Assembly: GCF_003007735.2 (NCBI RefSeq)
Contig: NZ_PXNQ02000006.1
Location: 124,001-188,000, forward strand
Direction of reading: 5' to 3'
Source: Paracoccus methylarcula
Lineage (GTDB): Bacteria > Pseudomonadota > Alphaproteobacteria > Rhodobacterales > Rhodobacteraceae
Length of the DNA stretch: 64,000 nt
Below, one piece after another: positions 62,901-64,000 of the stretch; the stretch's first letter is position 1, and every line of letters begins with the position of its first letter. The position numbers were made by a program, and so were the translations under genes. Under the pieces are notes generated by a model. It was given only the letters and a program-made list of their open reading frames with translations. It did not search any database and was not told the DNA's origin.

Positions 62901-64000
62901 GCAAGGCAGCGACATCGACAACCGGGGTTCCCTGCTGGTGACAAGTGATGCGGATTCGGATGGCAACCTGCATGATGTCGGAGCGCTTACCAATTCCGGC
63001 GGGTTGATCATCGAAGCGGGCAGGTCCGTCTCGGCCGACAAGATCATGAATGAGGGAACCGGGCAGATGCAGGTTGCCGGGAGACTGATCTCGGCGGAAA
63101 ATCCCGTTGTGAACGAAGGCGATCTGGACGTCTCCGGGGCGATCGATGGGAACCTGAAAAACTCAGGCGGGACGACGACGCTGTCCGACGGAACGATCAA
63201 TGGCGATGTGAGGAATTCGGCGAAACTGACCGGAACCGCAACGATCAACGGCGCTCTCAGCAATACACCGGAGGGAAAGGCCACCCTTGGCGGCACCATC
63301 GGTGAGGTGAAGAATGCCGGCCTGCTGACCACCGGCGGCGATTTGTCGGTCACGGGCCTGAAGAATACCGGCCGCGTAGAGGTGAACGGGGAAGACACTC
63401 TGCAATCGGACAGCATGGTGAATAACCAGGGCACATTGTGGATTGCCGGAACCCTTGAGGCGGGGCTGAACAACAAGGCTGACGCGACAACGGATCTGTC
63501 CGGGGGCAAAATCGTTGGCAGCATGACGAATTCGGGCGCACTGAACGGATCGGGCGTGATCACCGGGAAATTGACGCATTCCCAGTCCGGAACGCTCAAT
63601 ATCGATGGGAAACTCTCGGTAGACAGCCTTCTGAATGACGGGAAGTTCCTGGTCGGATCCGATGATACCCTGAGCGCCACCAACGGGGTGGATAACAATG
63701 GACGGATCACCGTCGCGGGCGCGTTGGCCGGGGATGTGGATAATTCGGGCTATTTTGGACAGTCCGGACTGCTCGATGGCTCGCTCGTGACGACCGGCGA
63801 GGCGGTTGTCGGCGGAACGGTCACGGGCGACCTGGACTACCTGGACGGGACGCTTGCGCTGTCGGACGGGGTCAATATCGGCGGGACATTGTCTCTTGGG
63901 CAGAATTACATCCTGGACAATGCGGTGAACGCCAAGCGCACCCATGTCTTGCAGGACGTGCAGCTTCGGCTTGGCGGCAGGCTGACCGGTAACCTGGTGA
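59911..64000 (+). CDS. Giant repetitive secreted adhesin/autotransporter, 3' end beyond window
   Basis: At least 1363 codons stay open to the right edge. After a long basic signal (SRPFNLRRPILRSRLLLSTALIGIGTL, cleavage near PAIGQ) come tandem degenerate repeats of about 20-30 residues, with NNG, SGGTI-like LSDGTIDGDV, NSGTLxGSGTITG motifs, which is the pattern of beta-helix autotransporter or haemagglutinin passengers. Base composition is visibly less GC-rich than the rest. An ATG at 59893 in frame is an alternative start; 59911 has GAGAG about 12 bases upstream. A CGGGC-GCCCG hairpin follows the previous gene. The C-terminal barrel or secretion domain is not seen, so the secretion route is open. 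Confidence 0.85.
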   Translation, partial: MYSRPFNLRRPILRSRLLLSTALIGIGTLVAPAIGQGQDYYLDNTQGEGQTGWFPVTGSWSPADKIWFKDGNGVAREWKNGVTAVLTKGANSAGVILTYTGDESIVPEEIRLDSGSYTLAGGVIGEHDKTVRLNNQAGPGESLTVSAALAGSIIIGDGEPEDSEQWVHYTGNSQSSGDTRMMDDLTVETGARFSSTGTTTGELKNFGRTDLDGSHIGDVTNLDGAELSGSGTIKGALENDSGIIHLSNETLSVTNGVQNSIHVEPETPEEEIETIPSATLNGYGRIAGTVTNHLKGEIETGSALDDINGVLGTGYLANHGTITINNQDTLDSPDVGNFGDLYVKGTGVITGNLTQEDGSTLNLDTDGVLVVGSFTNNFFDEPKPGHEIFEKPTVIIDDGKTLRTSAPTAGTNGNIVNNGVMVVENGTLEATGQILNNPGAGLLLNDATIIGNLVNNGGPDEEMGTIRVKGNTETDITGRLTNDGLINLTTNQSHSTLRVINPDPANPDDGGGVFLNNGKIDVRVTHSSTLTIEAKTIRLGKESDIDVGAVVLDGVVTNSGDLTYLYPSAGAKLFGMLTNTESGILEFRTEVVGGNQNIVNRGRMTVEATDDGSRATLEDLGTLDNWDSLTVSALEGKIGMLSATIVNNYGDMTLAGGSITALDSFINTPDGQIWLDGGLITAGLQNAGTLQGAGTIDGDLINTGSLLDLSGEITGRLTYQGGTIDIDESLSAGSLTNNDKILIEVGDTLSLTSMEDSENNDRITVSGALSADGDINNNTGAVLILSDGTIDGDVVNAGRIRGSGTITGAVTITAGDPQADPAVPRGQLIVGEADTMTIAGDIKNSGLIVVSGALSTERNLDNEDGGVVRLNGGTITGAVRNNDGGLVDIRSSSTISGSLTNNGTIKLSGVGVGATLDIDGNFTNASDINVGDESSFLTIIADEIALNKGSTIDVDRVELIGTVLNSVNLNYSEDGAISGDLINNAAGQITISADVDGQGSDIDNRGSLLVTSDADSDGNLHDVGALTNSGGLIIEAGRSVSADKIMNEGTGQMQVAGRLISAENPVVNEGDLDVSGAIDGNLKNSGGTTTLSDGTINGDVRNSAKLTGTATINGALSNTPEGKATLGGTIGEVKNAGLLTTGGDLSVTGLKNTGRVEVNGEDTLQSDSMVNNQGTLWIAGTLEAGLNNKADATTDLSGGKIVGSMTNSGALNGSGVITGKLTHSQSGTLNIDGKLSVDSLLNDGKFLVGSDDTLSATNGVDNNGRITVAGALAGDVDNSGYFGQSGLLDGSLVTTGEAVVGGTVTGDLDYLDGTLALSDGVNIGGTLSLGQNYILDNAVNAKRTHVLQDVQLRLGGRLTGNLV

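Noticed and set aside
59911..64000. Short tandem units as a CRISPR array
   Set aside because: Repeats are degenerate, in one open reading frame, without constant direct repeats or unique spacers.

Overview
GC-rich chromosomal DNA of an alphaproteobacterium, most likely a Rhodobacterales/Paracoccus-like species. The inference rests on gene style: split phn clusters in the order GHIJKLNM, OpgC/OpgD, FlgD/FliK beside FlgJ/FlgN-like genes, a DUF1036 protein, and a GC-hairpin plus GAAGAAG intergenic repeat that I associate with this order. No rRNA, tRNA, CRISPR array or insertion sequence was seen, and no gene-free stretch exceeds 300 bases.

Layout. (1) 1-6679: a LysR regulator (cut by the left edge) diverges from an operon encoding a class I cytochrome P450, its [2Fe-2S] ferredoxin, a putidaredoxin-reductase-type flavoprotein, an aromatic-type aldehyde dehydrogenase and a ThDP decarboxylase-like enzyme. 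Together they look like an oxidative route for an aromatic or aryl-ether compound. (2) 6743-18473: phosphonate uptake (phnCDE1E2) behind a Pho box, an SDR gene, a 27-codon remnant of a hexapeptide acyltransferase, the repressor gene phnF on the opposite strand, then the complete C-P lyase operon phnGHIJKLNM. (3) 18486-25209, leftward: hydantoinase/oxoprolinase subunits HyuA and HyuB, a uronate-dehydrogenase-like NAD enzyme, a DAO-family FAD oxidoreductase and a LysR regulator. (4) 25476-31904: an acyl-CoA ligase diverges from an AidB-like acyl-CoA dehydrogenase, a class III CoA transferase and a second ThDP enzyme. (5) 32133-37163: a TTC38-like TPR protein, OpgC and OpgD/G for periplasmic glucan, and a secreted esterase. 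(6) 37188-39784: a small flagellar island (flgD, fliK, flgJ-like, flgN-like). (7) 40001-52007: type VI secretion genes in the order DUF-like, FHA/TagH, tssA, B, C, hcp, tssE, F, G, clpV. (8) 52204-59787: in place of tssJKLM and vgrG comes an ExbB/ExbD/ExbD/TonB-like module with two unknown secreted proteins, divergent from DUF1036, peptidoglycan-binding and degenerate-LytM plus SLT-transglycosylase genes. (9) 59911 to the right edge: the first 1363 codons of a giant repetitive secreted adhesin or autotransporter.

The most interesting region is 40001-59787: a contractile-injection gene set lacking local membrane-complex and spike genes, joined to a proton-channel/peptidoglycan module in which one of two ExbD paralogues has lost the proton-carrying Asp. 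A technical caution: four genes (phnE2, the CoA transferase, clpV, the TonB-like gene) are each interrupted by what looks like one missing base, three or four of them at or beside G runs. Restoring one base gives a full-length product in every case, so assembly error must be excluded before calling decay.
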